A program made the position numbers and the translations under genes. From a virus: a stretch of DNA of 64,000 nucleotides. Shown here piece by piece: positions 17,613 to 25,353 of this stretch. The notes below the pieces were generated by a model. The model made no database searches. It was not told the DNA's origin and worked only from the letters and a program-made list of their open reading frames with translations. The stretch is from positions 1 through 64,000 of the IMG/VR virus record IMGVR_UViG_3300012006_000002. One strand, written 5' to 3'. Every line of letters begins with the position of its first letter. Position 1 is the first letter of the stretch.

Positions 17613-19898
17613 ATGGCTGTAGGATTTCGCGGAGTAACATTGATTGCCCCCGGCGTAGCTTCATATATTGATGATTCCAAGGCGGCATCCGCAGCCACAT
17701 TCACTCCGAACGCTGTTGCGGTTGTGGGCGAGGCTGATAGAGGCCAGCCCGGTGTAGCGGTAGCGTTTACTGACTCGTCAGCCGTCAATGCATTTTACGG
17801 GCCGTCCACTGCGTCAAAGTCGCTTACTGATGGATTGGTACGAGCGCTTGCCAGCGGCTCAAGCGTGGTCTACGGAGTGCGCGTTGGAAGAGCAAAGCCG
17901 TTTACTGCTAGTTTGTATGGCGCTACCACATTGGCTCAAGCAATTTCGTTGGTTACCAAAGAATATGGAAGATTTTGTAAAGCATGGTCTATAACTGTTG
18001 GTCCATCTACAAAAACTTTTAACCCAAATGGAGTATCTATAGGACAAAAAATTTCATTAAAAATTCATGACGGATCTACTTATATCACAGATAATATTGG
18101 AAGATCAGTAATTGCCCTATTAAGCACTACAGCTAATGCTGGAAGTGTATCTGTTACCAATACAACTGTTACGCTTACGACTAGCACAAACAGTGTTTAT
18201 GTTTATAAGTATACTGATTACCCAAGATTGCAAAATCTTGTGGCTGCAATCAATCAAGATGGTGCATTTATGGCTTCTGTGTCGACAGGAACCAGTGATC
18301 AATTCTTCACTTCTTCCATAGATTATATTTCAGGAGGAGTTATTCCAGCCAGTACTGGAACTCCATATTATCTTGTATCTACTTCTGCAGAAATAGTATC
18401 TGCAATTAATTACGGAATATTATCTTCATTTCTTACGGCAACTCTTGTAAGTTCGGAATCTTCAATTGTTCCCGGAGTTACGCAATTTTCATACAAAACA
18501 AGTTCAAATGGGGCGTCATTTACTGGAACAATTAATAATCTAGCAACACCAACGGCGGCAGCAGGACGGTATCTTACAGTCACTAAAATGAGCGGCGCTA
18601 TCAGCGCTTTGGCATCTACTTCTACTTCTTTTACCGTTACTCATCCATTTGGACTTATACCACTAGGAACAAGTGTCAATATTTCCGGATGTGTTACTAC
18701 AGGTTTCAATGCGACATGGACTGTTGCCTCATCTACTCCTGCTACCACAAGTCCAGTCGCCGCTGGAACTATTACTGTTTCATCTACCTTAGGAACAACC
18801 ACGCTTGCAGTTCCCAGCTCAGGGTCACTTGGAGAGTTATCCATTAATGGTGGTGGAATCATTGTTCCAAATATGACAATTTCCGGCACAGGCGTTCCTA
18901 TCGGAACGGTTATCGCCTCTCCGTTTTCCGCAACCGGGACCGGAAGCGGAGGAATTGGAACATATTTGCTTAATGTCGCCGGTTCCAGTGAGTCAACCAG
19001 TACGGCAAATGTGACATCAGTAGCAATGCTTGGATCTTCAACAGTTGGAACGATTGCTGATTACGATCCTGAAATAACTGCTTCTGACTGGACTGATGCA
19101 TTTGTCGCTTTACAAACTGTTCCCGCATCACTCGTTGTTCCAATGACTAGCCAAGAATCATATCATGCAACCGCCCTTGCACACGCTCAATCCATGTCAC
19201 TTCCCACAGGAAGAAGTGAGCGCATTGTTGTATGCGGCGGTTCGCTTGGAGAAACATATCTTCAGGCGCAGGCGCGAGCAGCAGCATTAAATGACAAACG
19301 CGCCGTGCTTGTTTGGCCGGGTATTAAAGACTTTGATGCCAACCAGTTTCTTGTTACTTTGCCGCCCTATTATCTGGCAGCGCAAATTGCAGGTTTATTA
19401 TGCGCACAAGAAGATGAAGCAACTCCTTTGACAAATTCTCTTATTCAGTTATATGGAATAGAAAGTGTTTCTTCTAACAAAATTATTGACTCTCTTGTTA
19501 GTAATGGTGTTTTTACCGTTCGAAATGATCTTGGAAGAGGTTTTGTCGTTGTTCAGGGATTAACTACATGGACAGGCGATATGAAAATGGCGCGTCGAGA
19601 AATCAGCACAGTTCGCGCTGCGGATGCAGTTATGAGAACTGTCAGAAACGAAGTTCAAAGATATGTAGGTGCTAAATCAAGTTCGGCTCTTGTGTCTACC
19701 ATTGAATCAACGGTACGAAATGTTTTGGACAGATGTGCTGATAGAGGTCTAATTTATGCTGACCCAGCAAACCCTGCTCGATATCCAGCATACGGAAACA
19801 TTGTTGTCAAAACTTTCGGCGATGCATACTATATTGATTTTAATATTTCGCCAGCTAAGCCAGTAAATTACTTGCTTATAACTGCGTATGTATCGTAA
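17613..19898 (+). CDS. Tail sheath protein
   Basis: A 761-residue contractile tail sheath with ribosome site AAGGAG before ATG 17613. The N-terminus (VTLIAPGVASYIDDS...VAVVGEADRGQP, FYGPS) and C-terminus (KRAVLVWPGI...LPPYYLAAQIAGLLCAQEDE, VRAADAVMRTVRNEVQRYVG, VRNVLDRCADRGLI, YYIDFNISPAKPVNYLL) carry the family signatures: initial P-G-V, the AAR/AG...D region and the long terminal arm used to link neighbouring subunits. Residues of about 325-470 (18585-19022) are an extra beta-rich insertion made of two mobile modules also seen in other virion proteins here. It sits before the tube gene. Sheath subunits form the contractile outer cylinder. Confidence 0.95.
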   Translation: MAVGFRGVTLIAPGVASYIDDSKAASAATFTPNAVAVVGEADRGQPGVAVAFTDSSAVNAFYGPSTASKSLTDGLVRALASGSSVVYGVRVGRAKPFTASLYGATTLAQAISLVTKEYGRFCKAWSITVGPSTKTFNPNGVSIGQKISLKIHDGSTYITDNIGRSVIALLSTTANAGSVSVTNTTVTLTTSTNSVYVYKYTDYPRLQNLVAAINQDGAFMASVSTGTSDQFFTSSIDYISGGVIPASTGTPYYLVSTSAEIVSAINYGILSSFLTATLVSSESSIVPGVTQFSYKTSSNGASFTGTINNLATPTAAAGRYLTVTKMSGAISALASTSTSFTVTHPFGLIPLGTSVNISGCVTTGFNATWTVASSTPATTSPVAAGTITVSSTLGTTTLAVPSSGSLGELSINGGGIIVPNMTISGTGVPIGTVIASPFSATGTGSGGIGTYLLNVAGSSESTSTANVTSVAMLGSSTVGTIADYDPEITASDWTDAFVALQTVPASLVVPMTSQESYHATALAHAQSMSLPTGRSERIVVCGGSLGETYLQAQARAAALNDKRAVLVWPGIKDFDANQFLVTLPPYYLAAQIAGLLCAQEDEATPLTNSLIQLYGIESVSSNKIIDSLVSNGVFTVRNDLGRGFVVVQGLTTWTGDMKMARREISTVRAADAVMRTVRNEVQRYVGAKSSSALVSTIESTVRNVLDRCADRGLIYADPANPARYPAYGNIVVKTFGDAYYIDFNISPAKPVNYLLITAYVS
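18585..19022 (+). other. Inserted beta-domain region inside the tail sheath gene
   Basis: The sheath frame here encodes two modules: SFTVTHPFGLIPLGTSVNIS with FNATWTVASSTP (a copy of the 'VT...G.....I.G...FNGTW.V' repeat of 5344-8175 and 27731-29683) and GTITVSSTLGTTTLAVPSSG with GTGVPIGTVI and GSGGIGTYLL (a copy of the 'GTTLTV...GVGTY' module). The rest of the sheath is of ordinary type, so these are probably surface-exposed decorations. Confidence 0.7.
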
Positions 19899-19921
19899 CG
19901 TTTTAGGATAGGAGAAATACT

Positions 19922-20557
19922 ATGTCAGGTTCGAGTACTTCGGCGACAGGAAATAGCAGTCAGGTTTTAGTTGGTGGAAAAATTCTTGTTCGAATGGATG
20001 GAAAAATTGTTGGATTTGCCAACAGTGCGAGTTGTACTGATGCATATGGATTAAATGCCATCCATGTACTCGGCCAATTGCATCCTGTTGATTATGTTCC
20101 TACAGACGCAAGGCACACTATTAACATGAATGTTCTTGTAATGAAAAGCGGAAGTTTAATCAAGGCAAATCTTGAGCCAACTGGCGCAGGAAGTTTTGGA
20201 CTATTGTCAACGAGCGCGTCAATTGCCGGAACAAAATTTGACAACACTCAACAAGATCTTCGATCAAGCGCTTATTACAAAACAGATGAAGGCATTCCGG
20301 GAAGTTTGCGGGTTCTTCATGGCAAAAATTTTGATATTGAAATTATTGCTCCTGACCTAGATTCTCCCGCAACAAAGCAGTACGTTGTTGTAAAATACAA
20401 AAACTGTTATTACAACACTGGTTCGGTTTCTTTTAGTGCAAACACTATTACTGTGCATAATTGTCAATTTCTGGCTTTATATCGCGAAGGATTTTTGACT
20501 GCTGACACAACATCTTTCCCCAAGGATGAATTGATTGATTTGACTAAGACCATCTAA
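19922..20557 (+). CDS. Tail tube protein
   Basis: A 211-residue protein 23 bases after the sheath, with ribosome site AGGATAGGAG before ATG. Signature segments of myophage tail tubes: GGKILVRMDGKIVGFANSAS, then NAIHVLGQLHPVDYVPTDAR-HTINMNVLVM, and a strand-rich body ending YKNCYYNTGSVSFSANTITVH and NCQFLALYREGF. The '.VLG...P....P......' region is typical of XkdM-like and other contractile-tail tube proteins. Gene order sheath then tube then chaperones then tape measure is the canonical arrangement. The tube stacks hexameric rings inside the sheath. No unusual insertions are seen. Confidence 0.9.
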   Translation: MSGSSTSATGNSSQVLVGGKILVRMDGKIVGFANSASCTDAYGLNAIHVLGQLHPVDYVPTDARHTINMNVLVMKSGSLIKANLEPTGAGSFGLLSTSASIAGTKFDNTQQDLRSSAYYKTDEGIPGSLRVLHGKNFDIEIIAPDLDSPATKQYVVVKYKNCYYNTGSVSFSANTITVHNCQFLALYREGFLTADTTSFPKDELIDLTKTI

Positions 20558-20570
20558 TTTGTAAAATCTC

Positions 20571-20599
20571 TTGCAACTTAATTCGACGTGTGATACAAT
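20571..20599 (+). promoter_or_regulatory. Strong candidate promoter for the tail-chaperone gene
   Basis: TTGCAA (20571-20576), exactly 17 bases, then TACAAT (20594-20599), lying in the 75-base gap after the tube gene. The -10 sits in the loop of a perfect 14-bp inverted repeat (20580-20615). The expected start near 20606 is followed by TAGGAGA and the GTG start of 20633. Confidence 0.6.
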
Positions 20600-20615
20600 A
20601 GTCACACGTCGAATT
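20580..20615 (+). promoter_or_regulatory. Perfect 14-bp inverted repeat around the -10 (operator or terminator)
   Basis: AATTCGACGTGTGA (20580-20593) and TCACACGTCGAATT (20602-20615), 8-base loop TACAATAG. The right arm is followed by TATTTT. It could be an operator covering the promoter, a weak terminator for the sheath/tube transcript, or both. Confidence 0.6.
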
Positions 20616-20632
20616 TATTTTAGGAGATACTT

Positions 20633-21079
20633 GTGACTACTGACCAAGAAATGATGCCGCCACAGAGAATGCTGGATTCTGGTTCTTCCTTGACAGACGC
20701 TATTAAATCATCTGCATCAATCGGACCAAAATTTGCTAGCGACACAAAAGAATACAGTCCCGCAAAGGCTCACGAAATTGATGGACCTGCGGGGAAAATT
20801 GGTGTGATTAGAGGGCACATGAATACGCAGCGACTGGCCGGAAAGGCTGTTGCAACTGCTCTTACTGGTATTCAAGTTGATCAACGAACATATGAAATGA
20901 CATGGATGTCAATTATGTTGCAGTTTGTTACTCAAGCGCCGGGTTATCTTCCGGCATATTGCAACGGAAATATTGACAAATTTATTGAAAATATTTACGA
21001 AATGGAAGATCTTGTGTACTACTATCGTGAATGGGAAAATTGGAGGAATTCTTTTCGCGCTTCAAGAGCGGGAACATAG
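20633..21079 (+). CDS. Tail assembly chaperone, short form (G-type)
   Basis: A 148-residue protein beginning with GTG 20633 after TAGGAGATACTT. It follows the tube and precedes the tape measure, the usual place of lambda gpG/Mu gp41-like chaperones that coat the tape-measure protein during tail assembly. The sequence is helical in the C-terminal half (TYEMTWMSIMLQFVTQAPGY, EMEDLVYYYREWENWRN). Near the end it overlaps an open frame in the +1 frame (21057-21599) that has no well-placed start of its own, as expected for a gpG-gpGT type programmed frameshift. The zero-frame stop is TAG 21077-21079. No close named homologue is asserted. Confidence 0.75.
   Translation: MTTDQEMMPPQRMLDSGSSLTDAIKSSASIGPKFASDTKEYSPAKAHEIDGPAGKIGVIRGHMNTQRLAGKAVATALTGIQVDQRTYEMTWMSIMLQFVTQAPGYLPAYCNGNIDKFIENIYEMEDLVYYYREWENWRNSFRASRAGT
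21042..21059 (+). promoter_or_regulatory. Candidate programmed +1 (or -2) frameshift site
   Basis: In the chaperone frame the codons are TGG AGG AAT TCT TTT CGC. Slippage of the P-site Phe tRNA from TTT (21053-21055) to TTC (21054-21056) would continue as GCG in the frame of 21057-21599. A Shine-Dalgarno-like GGAGG (21042-21046) lies 6 bases upstream of the TTT, as in known stimulated frameshifts. A -2 shift gives the same frame. Confidence 0.55.
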
Positions 21080-21599
21080 GGATTATCTTAAAAAACGAGC
21101 CATTCAAGAAATAAACAATGAAGAAATTTTTGAATGGTATCGACAGCAATACAATATTCCATTACACGAATTTCGTAATTTAGAAGTAGAATATGACGAT
21201 ATTGTCGTAGATTTTTATCGTCGTCAATATTGGAACGAAATTCGTCTTGGAGTGCGTAAATGGGATGATGTCTCTATTGAGATGAAAATGCCTCCCTTTA
21301 CATTATACAGGCCAAGCGGCGGAGCATTACCTGTTCCAAACGGATATAATTATGAAAATGATTACACAGTAAAACTTGAATCATATACTTCTAACTCTTC
21401 TTCTACTGACATTACATCGAACAAATTATTAAAATCTTCTGTTGTAACACCGAAGGAGGGAACGTTTGACATGAGTCCTAATCAGGAATCTGAATACAAA
21501 CTTTCAGAAGATGAATTTGCTTCAATGATGAAATCAGCAGAAACAGATACTTCTGTTTGGGATGAATTGGAATCTTTTGATAGTTTGTCGCAGGTATAG
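21057..21599 (+). CDS. Tail assembly chaperone, frameshift extension (GT-type)
   Basis: This is the downstream segment of the probable fusion of about 322 residues (141 from the short form plus about 181). The codons after the shift read ALQEREHRDYLKKRAIQEIN, then FEWYRQQYNIP, then an acidic C-terminus ending DELESFDSLSQV. An upstream ATG at 20925 exists in this frame, but the residues it would give before the overlap are a basic, shadow-like translation of the short chaperone, and no ATG/GTG/TTG with a ribosome site lies near 21057. A GTG at 21027 lacks a ribosome site. It ends 12 bases before the tape-measure start. The extension in lambda-like systems binds the tape measure. Confidence 0.65.
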   Translation, partial: ALQEREHRDYLKKRAIQEINNEEIFEWYRQQYNIPLHEFRNLEVEYDDIVVDFYRRQYWNEIRLGVRKWDDVSIEMKMPPFTLYRPSGGALPVPNGYNYENDYTVKLESYTSNSSSTDITSNKLLKSSVVTPKEGTFDMSPNQESEYKLSEDEFASMMKSAETDTSVWDELESFDSLSQV

Positions 21600-21611
21600 G
21601 ATCATATCATC

Positions 21612-24600
21612 ATGCCACCTCCTCCTGCGCCAAGACCCGCACCAGCGCCCCGGCCACCACAACAAACAGATGCGCTTCTTCAGGCTATTCTGGACGCAAT
21701 AACTAATCCTTCAACAATGCCGGGGCCGAATCCATGGACGTTGCCGGGGCCGAATCCATGGACGTTGCCGGGGCCGAATCCATGGACGTTGCCGGGGCCG
21801 AATCCCCAGACGCAACCGGGGCCGAATCCCCAGACGCAACCGGGACCGAATCCCCAGACGCAACCGGGGCCGAATCCCCAGACGCAACCGGGACCGAATC
21901 CCCAGACGCAACCGGCACCGAATCCGCAGACGCATTCGGATCCGAATCCACCCACGCCATTGAAAGATCTTGTTGCTGCGTCATTAAAAGGATTTGCAAC
22001 TAGCGTTAATTCGTTCACCGCACAAGCCGAAGTAGATGACTATCGCATAGGTCAATTATCTCGCAGACATCTTGATGACACAACTCAAAGTATACAGAGT
22101 TATCGAGAAAGAATTCGTGATTTAACTATTGGCACTGGCATGAGTCATGATGAAGTCTATCAATATGCTCAAACAGCCGGACGATATGGTGCTGGAACGG
22201 GGCGTCAAAATACTTTTGACAGTTTGACTCAAGCCAAAACATCAGCAAAGATGTCTTTTGTTCTCGGCGCAAATGCTGAAAATTACAATGACACCATATC
22301 GGCTTTTGGGCGCGCCGGAGCAGTGGGCGCTTCTGGTCAAAGCGGAGGCTTCACGCAAGATCAAAGACAATTCGCCGTAGTTATCGCAGAAACGCTTGCT
22401 TCTGGAAAATTGTTTGATCGTCTCGATGAAGTTTTGTCTAGCATGACAAATCTGGCCAGCCACATTGCCAGTAGGGGCGGAGATGTTGACCCAAGCATGC
22501 TTGGACGTGCGCTGGCATCGGCCAACAACACAGCCCGAGAATTTGGAGGAGCAAAACTTCAGGAAAGAGCTCCTGATTTGTTGTCCAAAATTGATCAAAC
22601 AACCTCCAATCTTGTCAATGATCCCGCGGCATTTGCTGTTTATAACAGAATGCATCCGTCTGCCGCAGGAAATGTTGGCATACAGGATATGCGCGCTTTT
22701 CGCAGAACAATGGAAGGCGGCGACATCATTGAGAAATCTCGGGTATATGGAGGTTTGTATGAACTCCATGGCGGTAATCTTGCAAACCTACGACCGGGAG
22801 GAAAACTTTCCGAGCAAGACATGATTGCTCAGCATAAGTTGTCTCAAGATTATGGCATGACTACTGATGACTATGAAAACACTTTGCGAATTGCCAGTGG
22901 TGTTTCCAGTGGAACAGGGATGCAGCGACTTAACGCTGTTCAGGGATCGTCCGAATATCAACAATTGGCGCGAACAGGATCTGCTGGAGCTGTCAGTACG
23001 TATGCGCGCGTTGCTACTTCAGAAACAAAAGATGACCTTGCAGCAACATTGCAGAAACTTATTACCAATGTTTCCGAAACTCCCGGAGCTGCTCAACTTC
23101 CGGGATCAAAAGAATCATTATTTGTTGGAAAATTAACTGGTTTAAAAAATACCCTTGATTCATCTGGGGATCCCGACTCAATTCGAAATTCACTGATGTC
23201 GTTGATTGCAGGAAACGAGTCAAACACTTCTTCGACTAAAGTAGATTTGGATGTTGGAAATAGACTGAATCAATCAAGAATACAAACAGTTGAATTAAAT
23301 GAAGCGTTCATGAAATTGGCTGGTAATGTAAATCAATTAAATTCACTTCTTGAAATAGATCGAATTAAAGCAACAGCGATGCGGGTGGGTGCTGGATCAA
23401 CTACCCAGTATATTGATAATCCCGGAAATGCCTTGGCCGTAGGCACCGGAACGAACCAACTGCAACGGTTAGCCTCTGGCGCAGCGGTACAAGCCATAGA
23501 CAAGGGTGGAGATTTTATGGAATTCGGATCCAGTTTTCTTGGATCTGCGTCTTCTGCTTCAACACTTCTTGATTCTGCCACATTGAAAGGCGCAATTGGG
23601 AGAGCGCCAAGATTAGCCAGAGCCGGGGTAATGGCTCTCGGAGCTGCTGGAACGGGCTACGCTGCCGTAAAGGCGTTAAACGCAGCACATAGAGAGTTTG
23701 ACGATAATGTTACATATGTAGACGAAGACGGTAAAAACGACAGTTGGAAAACTTTTGCCAGCAAACATGAAGCATTGATAAGGACTGGCGTTACGGCATT
23801 AAGCGGAATTACGGGAGCTGTGTTTGGCGGACCCGCCACGGCATTGGCGGCCGCAGGCGTCAGTGGATTAGCCATGGATTATGCTTACGATGCACTGGGA
23901 ATTAATAAAGTCAAACGCCTCCGACCAGACGGATCTTCTGCCGGAGGGGGTGATGCTTCTGCACCGATCAGCACTGATACCGGAACAGGAATTGTTTCAA
24001 TTGAGCAAACAATGGTTAACGAAATGCGAGTTAGCCGTCTTGTTGTTGAAGGCCTTGAAATCGGAGTCTCAGTTGGAGGAGCAGGCGGGGGATGGGATGG
24101 GGGATCGGGTGGAGGAAGCGCCTCATCTGTCAGACCTCCTCTCGGATCGAAGCGAGTATCCGGACCGGGTTCCGCGCCGGGATCATCCCCCTCTCAATAT
24201 TCTGCCCAATACGCAAACTGGAGATCTGCTACTGGAAAAGGTGATGATGAATTAAATAAATATGTTGATGAGGCAGCAGAAATGTATGGCTCGCAGGGTG
24301 TCACAAGGGATCTTCTGTTTTCCATGATGGCTTCAGAAAGTGGATTCAATCCCGGTGCTACATCAAGCGCAGGAGCGCAAGGACTCATGCAACTCATGCC
24401 GCAATATCACAAGGGCGTGAATGCATATGATCCTCACGACAATATCATGGCGGGAGCCAAGCACATTGCAGGAAATCTTGCGGCCAATGGAGGAGATATG
24501 GAGGCTGCTCTTGCCGCATACAACGGCGGTCAAGGAAATGTCAATCTTCCTTCCGCAAGAGGATATGCACGCAGAATCATGGGAAGAATGGACGGCACAA

Positions 24601-25352
24601 GCATTCCTTCTGGCGGGGGGCGAAATGTTGCTTCGCCTATTGCTGGACAGGAAGGTGTCGATTGGAGCGTTGGCACGCCTTGGATGGCAAATGCAAATGA
24701 TCCAAGAGCAGCAGCATATTACGCAGCAACCGGAAATGCATATAACTGGGGCGTAGATCTTATTGGAAAAGGAAAGCCCCTGACTGCGCAAGCGGCCATT
24801 GGCGGTACAATTAGCAAAGTTTTTAACGAAGCACCAGATACTCCCAGTGGCATTAACAACGGACAGTCTAATATTAATTCTGGGTGGGGAAATCAGGTTG
24901 AAATACGTGGAGATGATGGAACTATTCACAGAATGTCGCATCTTGCTGCAGTTCAACAAGGCCTGAAAGTAGGAGACCGCATTGAAGCCGGAGCCAAAGT
25001 TGGAATGGTGGGTGCCACTGGTCGAGCCACAGGACCACATCTTGACTGGGAAGTGCTTAAAAATGGCAAGCAAATAGATGCCATGGAATGGCTTCACAAC
25101 GCTCAGGCAAATGGAGCGCAAATTACTACCGGAGGATCGGCCGTAGATGGTGCAAACTTGTCAAATTCCGGCAGCGCACCCAGCGGCCCCCAACGGCTTG
25201 AAATTCAAATCAAGCTTTCTCAAGACAAGGATGGAAATATTGTTGGTAAAGTAGAAGGATCTACATCTATCAACATTAACTTAGGCGGCGACACAATACG
25301 CGCAGCACAAAGCAGGAGCGGATTACCTACTGGATGGGTAAGGAGAAGATAG
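21612..25352 (+). CDS. Tape-measure protein with SLT and M23-like domains
   Basis: A 1246-residue protein after the chaperone pair. Residues 37-115 are Pro-rich octapeptide repeats (three PGPNPWTL, five PGPNPQTQ, then PAPNPQTH and a variant). The long middle is helical and Gly/Ala/Ser-rich with a hydrophobic stretch near 675-700 and 735-760. Residues of about 861-990 are a soluble lytic transglycosylase domain with E909 in SESGFNP, AGAQGLMQLMP, ALAAYNGG and YARRIM. Residues of about 1025-1170 resemble an M23 peptidase (YNWGVDL, GNQVEIRGDDG, HRMSHL, GPHLDWEV), but the first His of the HxxxD motif is N1045 and the last His is D1145, so zinc binding is doubtful. It sets tail length and helps cross the cell wall. 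Confidence 0.9.
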   Translation: MPPPPAPRPAPAPRPPQQTDALLQAILDAITNPSTMPGPNPWTLPGPNPWTLPGPNPWTLPGPNPQTQPGPNPQTQPGPNPQTQPGPNPQTQPGPNPQTQPAPNPQTHSDPNPPTPLKDLVAASLKGFATSVNSFTAQAEVDDYRIGQLSRRHLDDTTQSIQSYRERIRDLTIGTGMSHDEVYQYAQTAGRYGAGTGRQNTFDSLTQAKTSAKMSFVLGANAENYNDTISAFGRAGAVGASGQSGGFTQDQRQFAVVIAETLASGKLFDRLDEVLSSMTNLASHIASRGGDVDPSMLGRALASANNTAREFGGAKLQERAPDLLSKIDQTTSNLVNDPAAFAVYNRMHPSAAGNVGIQDMRAFRRTMEGGDIIEKSRVYGGLYELHGGNLANLRPGGKLSEQDMIAQHKLSQDYGMTTDDYENTLRIASGVSSGTGMQRLNAVQGSSEYQQLARTGSAGAVSTYARVATSETKDDLAATLQKLITNVSETPGAAQLPGSKESLFVGKLTGLKNTLDSSGDPDSIRNSLMSLIAGNESNTSSTKVDLDVGNRLNQSRIQTVELNEAFMKLAGNVNQLNSLLEIDRIKATAMRVGAGSTTQYIDNPGNALAVGTGTNQLQRLASGAAVQAIDKGGDFMEFGSSFLGSASSASTLLDSATLKGAIGRAPRLARAGVMALGAAGTGYAAVKALNAAHREFDDNVTYVDEDGKNDSWKTFASKHEALIRTGVTALSGITGAVFGGPATALAAAGVSGLAMDYAYDALGINKVKRLRPDGSSAGGGDASAPISTDTGTGIVSIEQTMVNEMRVSRLVVEGLEIGVSVGGAGGGWDGGSGGGSASSVRPPLGSKRVSGPGSAPGSSPSQYSAQYANWRSATGKGDDELNKYVDEAAEMYGSQGVTRDLLFSMMASESGFNPGATSSAGAQGLMQLMPQYHKGVNAYDPHDNIMAGAKHIAGNLAANGGDMEAALAAYNGGQGNVNLPSARGYARRIMGRMDGTSIPSGGGRNVASPIAGQEGVDWSVGTPWMANANDPRAAAYYAATGNAYNWGVDLIGKGKPLTAQAAIGGTISKVFNEAPDTPSGINNGQSNINSGWGNQVEIRGDDGTIHRMSHLAAVQQGLKVGDRIEAGAKVGMVGATGRATGPHLDWEVLKNGKQIDAMEWLHNAQANGAQITTGGSAVDGANLSNSGSAPSGPQRLEIQIKLSQDKDGNIVGKVEGSTSININLGGDTIRAAQSRSGLPTGWVRRR
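21720..21956 (+). repeat. 24-bp tandem repeat, about ten units, in tape-measure N-terminus
   Basis: Units of the form CCGGGGCCGAATCCATGGACGTT (23 of 24 bases split by the motif) repeat in frame. The first three encode PGPNPWTL, the next five PGPNPQTQ, then PAPNPQTH and SDPNPPT. There is slight divergence towards the end. The repeats also keep long frames open on the opposite strand, which are shadows. Confidence 0.9.
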
Positions 25353-25353
25353 T

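Noticed and set aside
20925-21056. Independent gene starting at ATG 20925
   Set aside because: The translation before about 21050 is a basic shadow of the short chaperone and no ribosome site is found; frameshift fusion is more likely.
21720-21956. CRISPR-like tandem units
   Set aside because: The repeats are contiguous without spacers, multiples of three and in frame with the tape measure, so they are a coding repeat.
21680-22018. Long open frames on the opposite strand and in other frames over the Pro-rich repeat
   Set aside because: They result from the 24-bp repeat, have no ribosome sites and show unlikely repetitive residues; the tape-measure frame explains the region.
22242-22824. Long minus- and plus-strand frames inside the tape-measure gene
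   Set aside because: No ribosome sites, unusual composition and complete overlap with a well-supported large gene.
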